In this document: positions 8,608 through 18,174 of the stretch, one piece after another
Position numbering within the stretch: the stretch's first letter is position 1
Layout of the letters: every line of letters begins with the position of its first letter
Assembly (NCBI GenBank): GCA_028278405.1
Contig: JANQEK010000021.1
Coordinates: 1-64,000 of the forward strand
Length of the DNA: 64,000 bases
Direction: 5' to 3'
From: Nitrospinaceae bacterium
Lineage (GTDB): Bacteria; Nitrospinota; Nitrospinia; Nitrospinales; Nitrospinaceae
The notes under the pieces: model-generated
The model's database searches: none
What the model was told of the DNA's origin: nothing
The model's input: only the letters and a program-made list of their open reading frames with translations
Program-made: the position numbers and the translations under genes

Positions 8608-9306
8608 TTAAATCATCCCTTCGTCGGCAAAACTGTAAAACTCCGTTCCCCCGATAATGATGTGGTCCAACAACTTTATTCCGATAATGTCTCCAGCTTT
8701 ACTCACCCGGTGAGTGATTTCAATATCCGCCTGACTGGGTGATGGATCTCCGCTGGGATGATTGTGGACCAGTACGATTCTGGTGGCCGATTCCTTGATC
8801 GCGGGAATCATCACTTCCCGCGGGTGGACAATACTTGAATTGACACTGCCTTCAGATATTACAAAATCCTTGATGAGTTGAAGTTTGTTGTCCAGTAATG
8901 CGACTTTGACAACTTCCTTTCTGAGGTTTTTCATGAAAGGCGCAAAGTATTCTACAAACTCCCTACTGGTGGTCATTCTGGCGCTATTGCCGGACCGTGT
9001 GGAAGCCAACCGCTTGCCCACTTCCAGTGCCGCCTTGATTTGAGCCGCCTTTGCCAACCCGATGCCTTTTACCTTGCACAACTCAGCAACCGAAGCGCGG
9101 TCCAGATTACTCAGATTGTCAAACACTTTGAGTAGGTCCCGGCAGAGATCCACAGCGCTTTTGTTGGCGCCGCTGGCCCCGGAACCGATCAGGATAGCCA
9201 GCAATTGGGCATCGGAAAGCGCATCTCCTCCAAACTTTACCAGCCGTTCGCGAGGACGTTCATCTTCGGGCCAATGCTTGATTGAAGAAACGTCCTCTTT
9301 TCCCAT
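8608..9306 (-). CDS. radC: RadC family JAB1/MPN domain protein
   Basis: 232 residues. The N-terminal helical part (up to about 100) contains a helix-hairpin-helix-like segment, KVKGIGLAKAAQIKAALE. The C-terminal JAMM domain has the zinc motif HNHPSGDPSPSQAD, with a Glu upstream in the ISEGSV region. RadC was first named as a DNA repair protein, but its repair role has been withdrawn in E. coli, so the molecular function is open. It sits 4 bases after the UDP-sugar decarboxylase gene within the def-to-hldE transcription unit. Confidence 0.93.
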   Translation of the reverse strand: MGKEDVSSIKHWPEDERPRERLVKFGGDALSDAQLLAILIGSGASGANKSAVDLCRDLLKVFDNLSNLDRASVAELCKVKGIGLAKAAQIKAALEVGKRLASTRSGNSARMTTSREFVEYFAPFMKNLRKEVVKVALLDNKLQLIKDFVISEGSVNSSIVHPREVMIPAIKESATRIVLVHNHPSGDPSPSQADIEITHRVSKAGDIIGIKLLDHIIIGGTEFYSFADEGMI

Positions 9307-9310
9307 AAGG

Positions 9311-10261
9311 TCACGGTTCGGCCTTCTGCGCCTTGATCCTCTTTCGGAAATAGTCCAGAGTGTCCCGCAACCCTTCTTCCAACTTGACCTTCGGTTCCCA
9401 TCCCAACAGCTTTTTTGCCAGGCTGATGTCCGGTCGTCTCACCTTGGGGTCATCCTCAGGCAACGGTTTGAAGACGATTTTACTCCGGCTCCCGGTCACT
9501 TGCAAAATTTTCTCTGCCATCTCAAGCAGGCTCATTTCAATGGGATTCCCTATATTTACCGGGTCCGAGTGACCGGATTTCAGAAGCCGGACCATGCCCT
9601 CAATGAGATCGGACACATAGCAAAAACTACGGGTCTGCTGACCGTCGCCATACACGGTGAGGTCCTCCCCCTGCAACGCCTGATACAGAAAATTGGGAAT
9701 TGCACGGCCATCGTTGATTGCCATACGCGGTCCGTACGTATTAAAAATTCGGACGATACGCGTATCCACTCCGTGAGTGCGATGATAGGCCATGGTCAGG
9801 GCCTCGGAAAAACGCTTGGGCTCGTCGTACACACTGCGCAGGCCGATGGGATTGACGTGGCCCCAGTAAGATTCCTTCTGCGGATGCTCGAGCGGATCGC
9901 CGTACACTTCCGAAGTGGAGGCCATGAAAAATACGGCACCCTTTTCGCGCGCCAGTTCCAATGCGTTATAAGTGCCAAACGAGCCAACCTTGAGTGTTTC
10001 AACCGGGTAGGCGTAGTAATCCACGGGGCTGGCAGGGGACGCCAGGTTCATGATGTTATCCAGGGACCCATCCACCGTAAAGGGTTGAGAGATGTCCTGT
10101 TTTATAAAGGAAAACCGTTCACTCTGAATATGGGCGATGTTGTCCTCGCTTCCGGTGATCAGGTTATCCATGCAAATGACTTCGTGTCCCTGGCTCAACA
10201 GGGCGTCGCACAAATGAGAACCCAGAAAACCTGCGCCACCAGTCACTAATGTTCTTTCCAT
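9311..10261 (-). CDS. UDP-glucuronate decarboxylase-type NAD-dependent epimerase
   Basis: 316 residues, an extended SDR enzyme. It has the NAD-binding loop GGAGFLGSH at residues 8-16, the catalytic STSEVYGDP, and YDEPKR, which carries the YxxxK pair with the Glu typical of UDP-xylose synthases. The family converts UDP-glucuronate to UDP-xylose or the 4-keto intermediate for surface polysaccharide. A dTDP-glucose dehydratase or GDP-mannose enzyme is less likely given the YDExKR form. It lies in the operon between fmt and radC, next to LPS heptose genes. Confidence 0.85.
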   Translation of the reverse strand: MERTLVTGGAGFLGSHLCDALLSQGHEVICMDNLITGSEDNIAHIQSERFSFIKQDISQPFTVDGSLDNIMNLASPASPVDYYAYPVETLKVGSFGTYNALELAREKGAVFFMASTSEVYGDPLEHPQKESYWGHVNPIGLRSVYDEPKRFSEALTMAYHRTHGVDTRIVRIFNTYGPRMAINDGRAIPNFLYQALQGEDLTVYGDGQQTRSFCYVSDLIEGMVRLLKSGHSDPVNIGNPIEMSLLEMAEKILQVTGSRSKIVFKPLPEDDPKVRRPDISLAKKLLGWEPKVKLEEGLRDTLDYFRKRIKAQKAEP

Positions 10262-10275
10262 ATATTATGCCTTGT

Positions 10276-11223
10276 CTAGGCGGAAGCTCCAGAGACGTCG
10301 AAACGCTCTCCAGGTTCCACAGGATGTCCTCTCAGATAACTTTTGACGGTCATCTTCTTTTTTCCTTCAGGTTGAATCTCGGTCACAATGATCCGATCTT
10401 TCAAGGTTCCGATTTCAATGCCGTAATCCGACACACGCATAACGGCTCCCGGCGTATCGTCCGGCATTCCAGAACCGGTTTCCACCTGGCAGAAGCGCAG
10501 ACGCTTTCCGTTTAAAAACCCAAAAGCTCCCGGCCAGGGTTCCATTCCACGAACCCGGTTTCGAATGGCTTCTGCCGGCTGATCCCAATGCAGACAACCG
10601 TCTTCTTTTTTCAGTTTGGAGGCATAGGTGGACTCGGCATCGTTTTGGGGAATGAATTTCAACTGTCCTTTTTCCAGCTGATCGACGGTTTCCAAGGCCA
10701 GCTCTCCTCCAGCCACTGACAATTTATCGTGCAGGTGCTGTGCCGTATCGTTATTTTCAATCGCGATCTTTTTCATGAGCAGGATATCGCCGGTATCCAG
10801 TCCCTTATCCATTTTCATGGTGGTAACACCGGTTTCCTTGTCACCGTTAATGATCGCCCAGTTGATCGGCGCCGCTCCCCGGTATTTCGGCAACAGGGAC
10901 GCATGAACGTTCATGCAAAAGTGCTCGGGCAGTGACAAAATATTTTCCCGCAGGATTTGGCCGTAGGCGATCACGACGATCAAATCGGGCTTCAGTTCCG
11001 AAAGTTCCGCAACAAATTCAGGGGCGCTTGCCTTCTCAGGTTGATACACCTTAAGGCCATTGTCTACGGCGTACTGCTTAACTGGAGAAGCCTGCATTTC
11101 CCGCCCGCGGCCTTTGGGCCGATCCGGTTGTGTCACCACCGCCAGAACGGAATGGCGGGACCCGTGGAGCGTCTTCAGAGTCGGCACCGCGAAATCCGGT
11201 GTACCCATGAAAACGAGATTCAT
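10276..11223 (-). CDS. fmt: methionyl-tRNA formyltransferase
   Basis: 315 residues, standard length. The N-terminus LVFMGTPDFAVPTLKTL and the catalytic block SLLPKYRGAAPINWAI are diagnostic of Fmt. The C-terminal OB-fold domain ends VKSYLRGHPVEPGERF. It formylates Met-tRNA(fMet) using 10-formyltetrahydrofolate for translation start. The ATG overlaps the stop of def by four bases (ATGA), which couples the two genes whose products act one after the other on the initiator Met. Confidence 0.96.
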   Translation of the reverse strand: MNLVFMGTPDFAVPTLKTLHGSRHSVLAVVTQPDRPKGRGREMQASPVKQYAVDNGLKVYQPEKASAPEFVAELSELKPDLIVVIAYGQILRENILSLPEHFCMNVHASLLPKYRGAAPINWAIINGDKETGVTTMKMDKGLDTGDILLMKKIAIENNDTAQHLHDKLSVAGGELALETVDQLEKGQLKFIPQNDAESTYASKLKKEDGCLHWDQPAEAIRNRVRGMEPWPGAFGFLNGKRLRFCQVETGSGMPDDTPGAVMRVSDYGIEIGTLKDRIIVTEIQPEGKKKMTVKSYLRGHPVEPGERFDVSGASA

Positions 11224-11732
11224 TCCTGCGTCTCTTTCAATATTTTTTTAAACTTTCGCTTCAACATATCCCGCTTCACCTTTCCCAGCATATCCCAGAA
11301 CAATTTTCCTTCGAGGTGGTCCATTTCATGTTGAAACGCGCGCGCCAGAAAACCTTCCGCCTCCAACCGGACATCTTTTCCGTTCAAATCCACTCCTTTA
11401 ACTTCCACTCCTTGAAATCGTTTGACGTCCGCAAAGACTTCGGGAATGCTCAGGCAACCTTCTTGTCCTATTTGTTCTTCCTCAGAGGCGGTGATGACCG
11501 GGTTGACGATAATAAGAGGATCATGCTTTTCTTCTTCAAACCCCAGGTCCACGACGATCAACCTCGAAGAGATTCCAACCTGATTGGCGGCCAAACCCAC
11601 TCCTGTGGCGGCATACATGGTTTCAATCATGTCTTCCGACAGGTTTACAAGATTCTCATTGATATTTTGAATCAAGTCGCACTTTTTACGGAGGACGGGG
11701 TCTAAACAATTTTTGATGGTTAAAACAGACAT
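11220..11732 (-). CDS. def: peptide deformylase
   Basis: 170 residues with all three deformylase motifs: GVGLAANQVG (motif 1), EGCLSIP (motif 2, with a metal-binding Cys) and QHEMDHLEG (motif 3, HExxH with two His ligands). It removes the formyl group from new proteins. It is the first gene of the minus-strand unit def-fmt-uxs-radC-gmhA-hldE. The 175 bases upstream, to the histidine kinase stop, probably hold its promoter, though I could not pick clear boxes. Confidence 0.96.
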   Translation of the reverse strand: MSVLTIKNCLDPVLRKKCDLIQNINENLVNLSEDMIETMYAATGVGLAANQVGISSRLIVVDLGFEEEKHDPLIIVNPVITASEEEQIGQEGCLSIPEVFADVKRFQGVEVKGVDLNGKDVRLEAEGFLARAFQHEMDHLEGKLFWDMLGKVKRDMLKRKFKKILKETQE

Positions 11733-11907
11733 GAAGTTTTTGAGCGCTCCAATCGGGCTCGGTATTTTCCAAGAGAATCCGGAAAACTGCAGATTCCTCT
11801 CAAAGAACGGCAGCTCGATAAATTAATGTTACTGTAACTCATCCATTATAAGTCATTTAATAAAGGAGATCAGAAAATAGGCTGAAAAATATAAAAAGAG
11901 TTACGTA

Positions 11908-14361
11908 TCAATTTTGGTTGGGCGAGGCCGCGGGCTTTTCCTGATTGACCGGAAGAAGAATTTTAAACGTGGTTCTTCCCGGACGGCTGTCTACCAGAAT
12001 TTCCCCTCTGTGTTTTTTGATGATGCCATATGTCACGGAAAGCCCCAGTCCCGTACCCTTGACAGAAGGCTTGGTGGTAAAAAACGGGTCAAAAATATTC
12101 TTCATCACGTGGCTGGGTATCCCCACTCCCGTATCATCGATTTTAATCTGCATAGTTCCACTATTGGTTGATGTGGTAATTGTAACGCAACCTCCATCCT
12201 CAGAAATTGCTTCTTCGGCGTTTTGTAAAATATTCAATATAACCTGCTTGAACTGGTCCGGGACCACTTCAATTTTCGGAATGTCTGATGCATACATTTT
12301 AACCAGATTTATACCACGCATACTGAATTTTTTCTGGAGCAACAGAAGCATCTCATCGATTGAACCATGAACATCTACCCAATCTTTTTCATCCGTCGAT
12401 GGACTGTGAAAATTGAGAAGTCTCCGGATCAACATCGTTACCCGGTCACATTCCTGTATCGCCAACTGGACAAAGCGTTTGTTGTTGCCTTCCATCGGAA
12501 CTCGCCTGATTATTTTTTCAAGAACATTGCGGATACCATAAATGGGATTGTTGAATTCATGAGCCATGGAAGCGGCTATCTTACCGGTTGCAGACAATTT
12601 CTCTGCATGCAACAGCTGCAAATGCGTCGATTCCAGATCAGCCGTTCTTTGCATCACCAGTTCTTCCAGATGATGACGGTGTACGGCCAGTTCTTCTTCA
12701 GCCTGTTTTCGTTCGGTGATATCAACATCGGCACCGACCATTCTCAAAGGTTTACCGTTTTTATCTCTTGAAACGACACAACCTCTGTCAAGATTCCATC
12801 GATAAATTCCGGATTTGGTCCGAAGCCGGTTTTCAAATTGATAAAACGATGTTTTCCCTTCCAAATGAGCGTTCAAAACTTCCCTTAATTTGGGCATGTC
12901 GGAGGGGTGCACCAATTCTTCCCACGAACTTATATGCGGCTTCAATTCCCCAACTTCGTAACCCAGTGACCGAAACCATTGGGGACTGAAAAACACCTCT
13001 CCGGTAGAAATGTTCCAGTCCCAGATGCCGTCGCTGGTCGCTTCCAGCACCAACCTCAACCGTTCCTCACTTTCACGCAACGCCTGCTCTGCCTGCCTGC
13101 GTTCGGTGATGTCCTCCACAATTCCCACAAATACAGGATAGAGTTCGGTATGGGACAACTGAATCCGGCATTCAACCGGATAGAAGGTTCCATTTTTGCG
13201 TTGATGCTGCGTCCGAAAAGTTACCAGATTTTCTGTTCCATTACGCAGGGACTCAAGCGCTGATTCCAGATGCTCTTGTGAATTGTCGGGTTTAAGGTCA
13301 AGCGGAGTCAGTGACTGCAACTCCTCCAGCGTGTAACCCAGGTTCTCCTGGGCTCCCCGGTTAACTTGAATGAATCGGTAAGTTTGTGCGTCGAACAAAT
13401 AAATTTCGTTGGAGGACTCGTCCAATACCCGGCCGAACCGAATCGATTGCATTTGAGCATTCTCCGCTTCGGTTGCCGCCGCACATAAAATCAGCGTCAT
13501 GATGGTCAAAACCAATAAATACGATTGCAGCAAGGCAAACGACTCCTCCAGGGAAGCCAGAGGGAACGGTCCTCTTCCTGCCATTGTTCCCCAGATAGCT
13601 ATCGAAGAAACCATCAGGATCGCAATAACAGTGCCCCGGTGACCAAATCGATAGGCAGCCCAGACCAGGCAAGGAGCCAGCAGATAGACCAGGGGGTAAT
13701 GACTGTATTGTAGCCAATCTCCGAACACCACCTTGCTGGTGACATAAAATAATAATAATAGTATGCCTATTTCAATCCTGCGGGAGGGAGTCCATTTAAT
13801 ATTTAACGGCTGACGAAAAACGAAAAATAACGGGGTTACCAAAAGAACTCCCATAACATCACCCAACCAACGGGTGATTCCGGCCTGGATAAATTTGTCC
13901 CAGGGTAAATGGCTGCCCCAGCCCAGCAGCGACATACATATGAAGCTACAAACAGAAGAGCCCACCCCTGCGACGACAAATATGAAGATCAGGACGTCTT
14001 TGGTCCGGTTCAACGGGTTGGAAGAACTGATAAACCGGTTAAACAAAAATGTTCCCAAAAGCCCTTGGGCAACTGCCACCACAGCCATGCCCGGGCCGTT
14101 CAGCATCACACCAACAACCCACGAGTCCGGTGTCGGGGACGCATGATTCATAAACCAGGCGTTGAACGCAAACGCACCTATGAAAACCCCCGGCCACACC
14201 CGAGGCCCCCAACAAATAAATCCACCCAGCGCCACCCCGGTCGCTGGATAAATAGGTGAGGTGAAGCCCTCGGTCAACCCCAGAATACTGACACTCCAGG
14301 CCGCAAAAAAATACATCCCGGCCAGAGCAATCACTTTCAACAACAAATGATCAGTTTTCAT
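11908..14361 (-). CDS. MASE1-PAS-PAS sensor histidine kinase
   Basis: 817 residues. The first 300 contain eight or so hydrophobic helices with the pattern of the MASE1 sensor (GFTSPIYPATGVALGG, GWGSHLPWDKF). Two PAS domains follow, roughly 310-430 and 430-555, the first with DEITERRQAEQ-like and the second with DITERKQAEE-like PAC ends. The HisKA domain has the phospho-acceptor box MAHEFNNP. The ATPase domain has N-box ILQNAEEAI, G1 DDTGVGI and G2 KGTGLGLS. It should autophosphorylate on His and signal to a response regulator that is not encoded nearby, so it is an orphan kinase. It is read away from the cyclase operon, with a shared 326-base intergenic region. Confidence 0.93.
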   Translation of the reverse strand: MKTDHLLLKVIALAGMYFFAAWSVSILGLTEGFTSPIYPATGVALGGFICWGPRVWPGVFIGAFAFNAWFMNHASPTPDSWVVGVMLNGPGMAVVAVAQGLLGTFLFNRFISSSNPLNRTKDVLIFIFVVAGVGSSVCSFICMSLLGWGSHLPWDKFIQAGITRWLGDVMGVLLVTPLFFVFRQPLNIKWTPSRRIEIGILLLLFYVTSKVVFGDWLQYSHYPLVYLLAPCLVWAAYRFGHRGTVIAILMVSSIAIWGTMAGRGPFPLASLEESFALLQSYLLVLTIMTLILCAAATEAENAQMQSIRFGRVLDESSNEIYLFDAQTYRFIQVNRGAQENLGYTLEELQSLTPLDLKPDNSQEHLESALESLRNGTENLVTFRTQHQRKNGTFYPVECRIQLSHTELYPVFVGIVEDITERRQAEQALRESEERLRLVLEATSDGIWDWNISTGEVFFSPQWFRSLGYEVGELKPHISSWEELVHPSDMPKLREVLNAHLEGKTSFYQFENRLRTKSGIYRWNLDRGCVVSRDKNGKPLRMVGADVDITERKQAEEELAVHRHHLEELVMQRTADLESTHLQLLHAEKLSATGKIAASMAHEFNNPIYGIRNVLEKIIRRVPMEGNNKRFVQLAIQECDRVTMLIRRLLNFHSPSTDEKDWVDVHGSIDEMLLLLQKKFSMRGINLVKMYASDIPKIEVVPDQFKQVILNILQNAEEAISEDGGCVTITTSTNSGTMQIKIDDTGVGIPSHVMKNIFDPFFTTKPSVKGTGLGLSVTYGIIKKHRGEILVDSRPGRTTFKILLPVNQEKPAASPNQN

Positions 14362-14687
14362 AACGATTGGGCGTGTTGGAAAACATGTATTTAGGTAATA
14401 TCCCTGATTTCTCCTGAGTATAAAGCCCAGAGAGACACGACTCCAGACCTTTTCCGATGAGCGCGGAAGACCATAAATCAGCCGAGCGCGGGCCCCGCAT
14501 TGCCACAGCCTACCTGTAACACACCCAAAATCAATGGGATTTTACCAATTCACGGCGAATCAAGGGTTTTATTTTAGGGTACTGGCTGGAAAAATTTCGG
14601 TTTCATTTATCAAAAGGCGTCCTTTGAGTTAGAATATAATGTCACCTTACTCAAGTAATTTCAGTTATATAAAAGGATTTTTAGGGC
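14362..14687. other. divergent intergenic region (326 bp)
   Basis: This stretch separates the histidine kinase (leftward) from the cyclase operon (rightward), so it should hold both promoters. It becomes AT-rich toward the cyclase. A good -10 hexamer TATAAT lies at 14635-14640, 48 bases before the cyclase ATG, but I find no convincing -35 at the right distance, so an activator may be needed. An AAAGGA ribosome-binding site lies 9-14 bases before the ATG. I see no RNA gene or strong hairpin. Confidence 0.45.
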
Positions 14688-16478
14688 ATGCAGTCGGAGT
14701 CACTGGTTTGCCAGGCACGCGAGCTACTAAAAAAAGGAGATTTTGTCGGGGTCTACGATGTGGCCTATAAGGCCCTCGAGGATCAGGAAAATGCCGACCC
14801 GACTCTGGCCCATCTGGCTGTCCTCAGCCTGGCTCGAAGCGGGGCCACCACCCAGGCGGAACATTTGTACCGGAAGGTTAAAAAAATATTGCCTCCAACT
14901 GAAGACAATCTCTCACTGGAAGCGAGACTGTACAAAGACCAGTTTTTAAAAGCAAAGGAACCCGGTGTCAAAACATCATTGGGAAAAAAAGCCCGGGATC
15001 TTTATCTTGAGGCATACCGAATCAACAATAATTATTATCCTGCGATCAATGCCGCAACTCTGTCATTAATAATCGGCGATCAAAAGGCCTGTCAACATTT
15101 GGCAAAAGAGGTTTTAAAACTTTGCGATCAAAGTTCATCTATAAATGGCGATGAGAATTATTATGTCGATGTGACGCGAGCCGAGGCGAACCTTCTTTTG
15201 GGAAACGATGATGAAATCTCCCCGGTATTATCCCATGCCTATGAGAGTCATTGTCATGATTACGGCAAGCTGAGCACCACCTGGAAACAACTGTCTCTAA
15301 TTTGTGAACAACGGGGGATTTCAACCGATTGCATCCGGGCCATCCAGCCGCCTACCGTGATCGCGTTTATGGGCCAAACCATTCATGGCATGGGAAAATC
15401 TCCGGGAATTGATTCTGCGGACGAAGCGATGCTTCGCGAACAAATCCGTCAGCTTTTAGAAAAGCATAAAGTGAAAATCGCTTTCGGGGCGCTAGCTTGT
15501 GGCGCCGATTTGATGATTGCCGAGGAAATATTGAAGCTAAACGGGGAATTAAACGTGATTCTGCCGTTCTCCCGGGAGGAATTCAAGCGTACATCCGTCT
15601 CCCCTGCGGGACGGGACTGGGAAGAAAAATTCGACTGGGCGCTGGAGCGCGCGGCCTCGCTGTATGAAATCGTGGACGACGCTTATACCGGTTACGATCT
15701 GCTCTACGAGGCGTGTTCCCTGCAGATCATGGGACTGGCTTATCTGCGGTCGCAAACTCTTGGATCGCAGGCGTATCAGGTGGCCTTGTGGAATGGCCAG
15801 CCTTCAGCCAGCCCCGGAGGCACCGCCGCCGCGATGCAGCGTTGGGAGGCCCTGGGACAAAAGAACCTGATCATTCCGGTTCCGGAACCCCGTTCCAAAG
15901 GAGTGGCGCCATTACCGGTTTCCTCATCTCAAAAAGTTGAGTTGAAGCGCCATATGAAAGCCATGATTTTTGCGGATGTCAAAGGCTACAGCAGTCTCAA
16001 GGAAAAGCAATTGCCACAGTTTATCTCCAAATGGTTTCATCACCTGGAGCAAATTTTCAATAACCATTCTGGAGAAATCCTGTTCGCCAACACGTGGGGG
16101 GATGCGATTTATCTTGTCATGGATTCTGTGTCTTCCGCGGCCCGGGTTTCACTGGAACTAACCCGGATCTTCACCGACAAAGAGCGGGCCGAATTGGGTT
16201 TGCCTGAGGATCTGGGGTTGCGCGTTGCGACGCATGTGGGACCGATTTTCGAGGGGTACAACCCCCTCACTCGCAAAAAAGAATATTTTGGGACGCACGT
16301 TAACAAAACCGCCCGACTGGAACCCTGTACTCCAGTGGGATCGGTCTACGTGACGGAGCCTTTTGCGGCGCTGATCTCCGTCGAAGCAGCCGGAGTTTAT
16401 CGGTGTGAGTATGTGGGCAATCATCCGTTGCCCAAGAATTTTGGAAGAATCCGCATGTACCACCTGGGAGAAAACTGA
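14688..16478 (+). CDS. TPR - SLOG-like - class III nucleotide cyclase fusion
   Basis: 596 residues in three parts. Residues 1-215 are a helical repeat (TPR-like) region resembling the N-terminus of TRAFs-binding-type proteins. Residues 222-398 look like a Rossmann-type SLOG or TIR-related nucleotide-binding domain, with FGALACGADLMIAEE at 266-280 followed by NVILPF. Residues 420-595 are a class III adenylate/guanylate cyclase domain. In it the two metal Asp residues are D430 (FADVKGYS) and D472 (NTWGDAIYLV), and the transition-state Asn and Arg are N539 and R543 (GTHVNKTARLE). The domain therefore looks catalytically competent. The base used cannot be told by eye. There is no membrane segment, so it is cytoplasmic. 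It heads a three-gene operon with a periplasmic protein and a TIR protein. Confidence 0.85.
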   Translation: MQSESLVCQARELLKKGDFVGVYDVAYKALEDQENADPTLAHLAVLSLARSGATTQAEHLYRKVKKILPPTEDNLSLEARLYKDQFLKAKEPGVKTSLGKKARDLYLEAYRINNNYYPAINAATLSLIIGDQKACQHLAKEVLKLCDQSSSINGDENYYVDVTRAEANLLLGNDDEISPVLSHAYESHCHDYGKLSTTWKQLSLICEQRGISTDCIRAIQPPTVIAFMGQTIHGMGKSPGIDSADEAMLREQIRQLLEKHKVKIAFGALACGADLMIAEEILKLNGELNVILPFSREEFKRTSVSPAGRDWEEKFDWALERAASLYEIVDDAYTGYDLLYEACSLQIMGLAYLRSQTLGSQAYQVALWNGQPSASPGGTAAAMQRWEALGQKNLIIPVPEPRSKGVAPLPVSSSQKVELKRHMKAMIFADVKGYSSLKEKQLPQFISKWFHHLEQIFNNHSGEILFANTWGDAIYLVMDSVSSAARVSLELTRIFTDKERAELGLPEDLGLRVATHVGPIFEGYNPLTRKKEYFGTHVNKTARLEPCTPVGSVYVTEPFAALISVEAAGVYRCEYVGNHPLPKNFGRIRMYHLGEN

Positions 16479-16479
16479 G

Positions 16480-18174
16480 ATGATGCGGCAGCCGTTAATC
16501 TATCTGTGCGCCCTGGCTTTTGTGTGGAGTGTGACCGTTCCAGGGACTGCCGTTTCCCAGGAAAGGACTCCGATTCAATTTCTGTCGGTCGCTTCGGATG
16601 GAAATACCAAGCAGGCCGACCAGAAACTTCTAGATCATTTGCGTCACAAAGTTCCTGTCACTTTTGAAAAACAGGAAATGGCGTATGAATCGGCGATTAA
16701 AACGCTGGTCGACTGGGATCCGGAAAAGCAAGGACCGCTGTTGGCCCGGGTGACTCCTTACGCATTCGTTGTCGCGGAAATGCTGGGGGCAGACATGGAA
16801 ATTGTCGGAACCTACTTGAACAAAAAATCCAATAGTATTACCAGCAGAAGTTATTTTGTCGTCCACAAAGAATTCGGCTATGAAAAAACCGAAAACCTGA
16901 AAAATTTCACCCGACATCTGAACAATCCAAAAGCCCAGGCAAGAGATTTCATCAAAGTACTGAAACGCAGGGAAACTCCGGCGCGTTTCGTCTATCACAA
17001 CAAGTTCAGCACTTCGAGCCATTTCCTTCCTTCCTTATATTTCAAAAGGAGAGGCATTTTTTCGCTGTTCACCCAACCCAAAGGCAAACAAAAATTCATC
17101 ACGATCCACAGTCTGGCCCCCGATGGCGTTGCAACCCCTTCCGAATTGATTCCCATCATCAAGAACCGGCAGGCGGATTTCGCAGCGATTCGTGAAAGCA
17201 TTAAAAACCAGTTCGAAACGGACTCCGATCTTAAATTCATTAAACTGCCTTACGCAACTCCCAACGATCTCCTGGTGATGGTCAAACCGTTCAACAAGCT
17301 CATCAAGCAGATCAAAGACCAGATATTGGAAACCATCCAGAGAATGGAGGCAACCGATATCAACGAAGGAGACATCCTGAAATGGGAAGATTTCAACGCC
17401 AGCCCGAAGGCGAGGAAGTCGCTGGCAAGCTTGCGCCACATGGCTAAAACCACCCCTCATCCGGTGGTGATCAATATTCGCAAATCTCAAAAGGAAAATT
17501 CCGGCATTGACGAAAAACACCTGGAGGCCGCCCGTCAGGCGGTGCGTTTTTCAGGGACGGAAATGATACTCTTTGACGAAGACTACCACAGCGCGTTTGA
17601 CATTCTGTGGACGCTGGAAACCCGGCATGACCATTCGATTCTGCTGACCAGCACGATCATGGATTCGGGTCTGACTCAGGAATTCTCAGTCAGCTACCGC
17701 ATAGGAGACATGGAGAGCCTGGTTTCGCGCATCAGTTGGGTGATCGACCATAAAATGCACCGGATCCGGTATGTCTGGCCCTTCGATGACGAAACCGCGC
17801 GGGTGCTGCGGGATGTCGATTTTCAAATTCCCGTAGGCCAACAGCTGAAGGTTCAAAAAATCACATGGAGCGATTTTAATACCAACGAATATACAGTGGA
17901 CACCCCTTTCAACGTGGAAGTTACACAATCGGATTTCCACTCATTTCAATTAAAAGGCAAGGGTTTCCCACAGAAAGAAGACGGCAGGTTCGGATTCGAG
18001 CCTTTGGGCAATATTGCTTATCGCGTGTTTCTGGAGCGTACTCCAAAAGCCGGGGAAACCTACAAAATGACAACCAAAATTCTGATCGGATTGTTTGGTC
18101 TGGCGGCCCTGTTCACTTTGGTCGAAGTGATTATTAAACCCAAAACACCCGATCCGATTAAAGAAAAATCATGA
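16480..18174 (+). CDS. membrane-anchored periplasmic binding-protein-like protein
   Basis: 564 residues from the ATG at 16480 (or 16483); a GGGAG site ends about 8 bases upstream. The N-terminus is a Sec signal peptide with likely cleavage after AVS. The following 250 residues resemble PhnD-type phosphate/phosphonate binding proteins: LARVTPYAFVVAEMLGA, then SRSYFVVHKEFGY, then FSTSSHFLPSLYFKRRGIF, and a later ADFAAIRESI. The middle and end are beta-rich and unrecognised. A hydrophobic helix close to the C-terminus (about 532-553) precedes a Lys/Pro tail that would face the cytoplasm. The layout suggests a periplasmic ligand sensor tethered in the inner membrane. Its stop overlaps the start of the TIR gene (ATGA). 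Confidence 0.75.
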   Translation: MMRQPLIYLCALAFVWSVTVPGTAVSQERTPIQFLSVASDGNTKQADQKLLDHLRHKVPVTFEKQEMAYESAIKTLVDWDPEKQGPLLARVTPYAFVVAEMLGADMEIVGTYLNKKSNSITSRSYFVVHKEFGYEKTENLKNFTRHLNNPKAQARDFIKVLKRRETPARFVYHNKFSTSSHFLPSLYFKRRGIFSLFTQPKGKQKFITIHSLAPDGVATPSELIPIIKNRQADFAAIRESIKNQFETDSDLKFIKLPYATPNDLLVMVKPFNKLIKQIKDQILETIQRMEATDINEGDILKWEDFNASPKARKSLASLRHMAKTTPHPVVINIRKSQKENSGIDEKHLEAARQAVRFSGTEMILFDEDYHSAFDILWTLETRHDHSILLTSTIMDSGLTQEFSVSYRIGDMESLVSRISWVIDHKMHRIRYVWPFDDETARVLRDVDFQIPVGQQLKVQKITWSDFNTNEYTVDTPFNVEVTQSDFHSFQLKGKGFPQKEDGRFGFEPLGNIAYRVFLERTPKAGETYKMTTKILIGLFGLAALFTLVEVIIKPKTPDPIKEKS

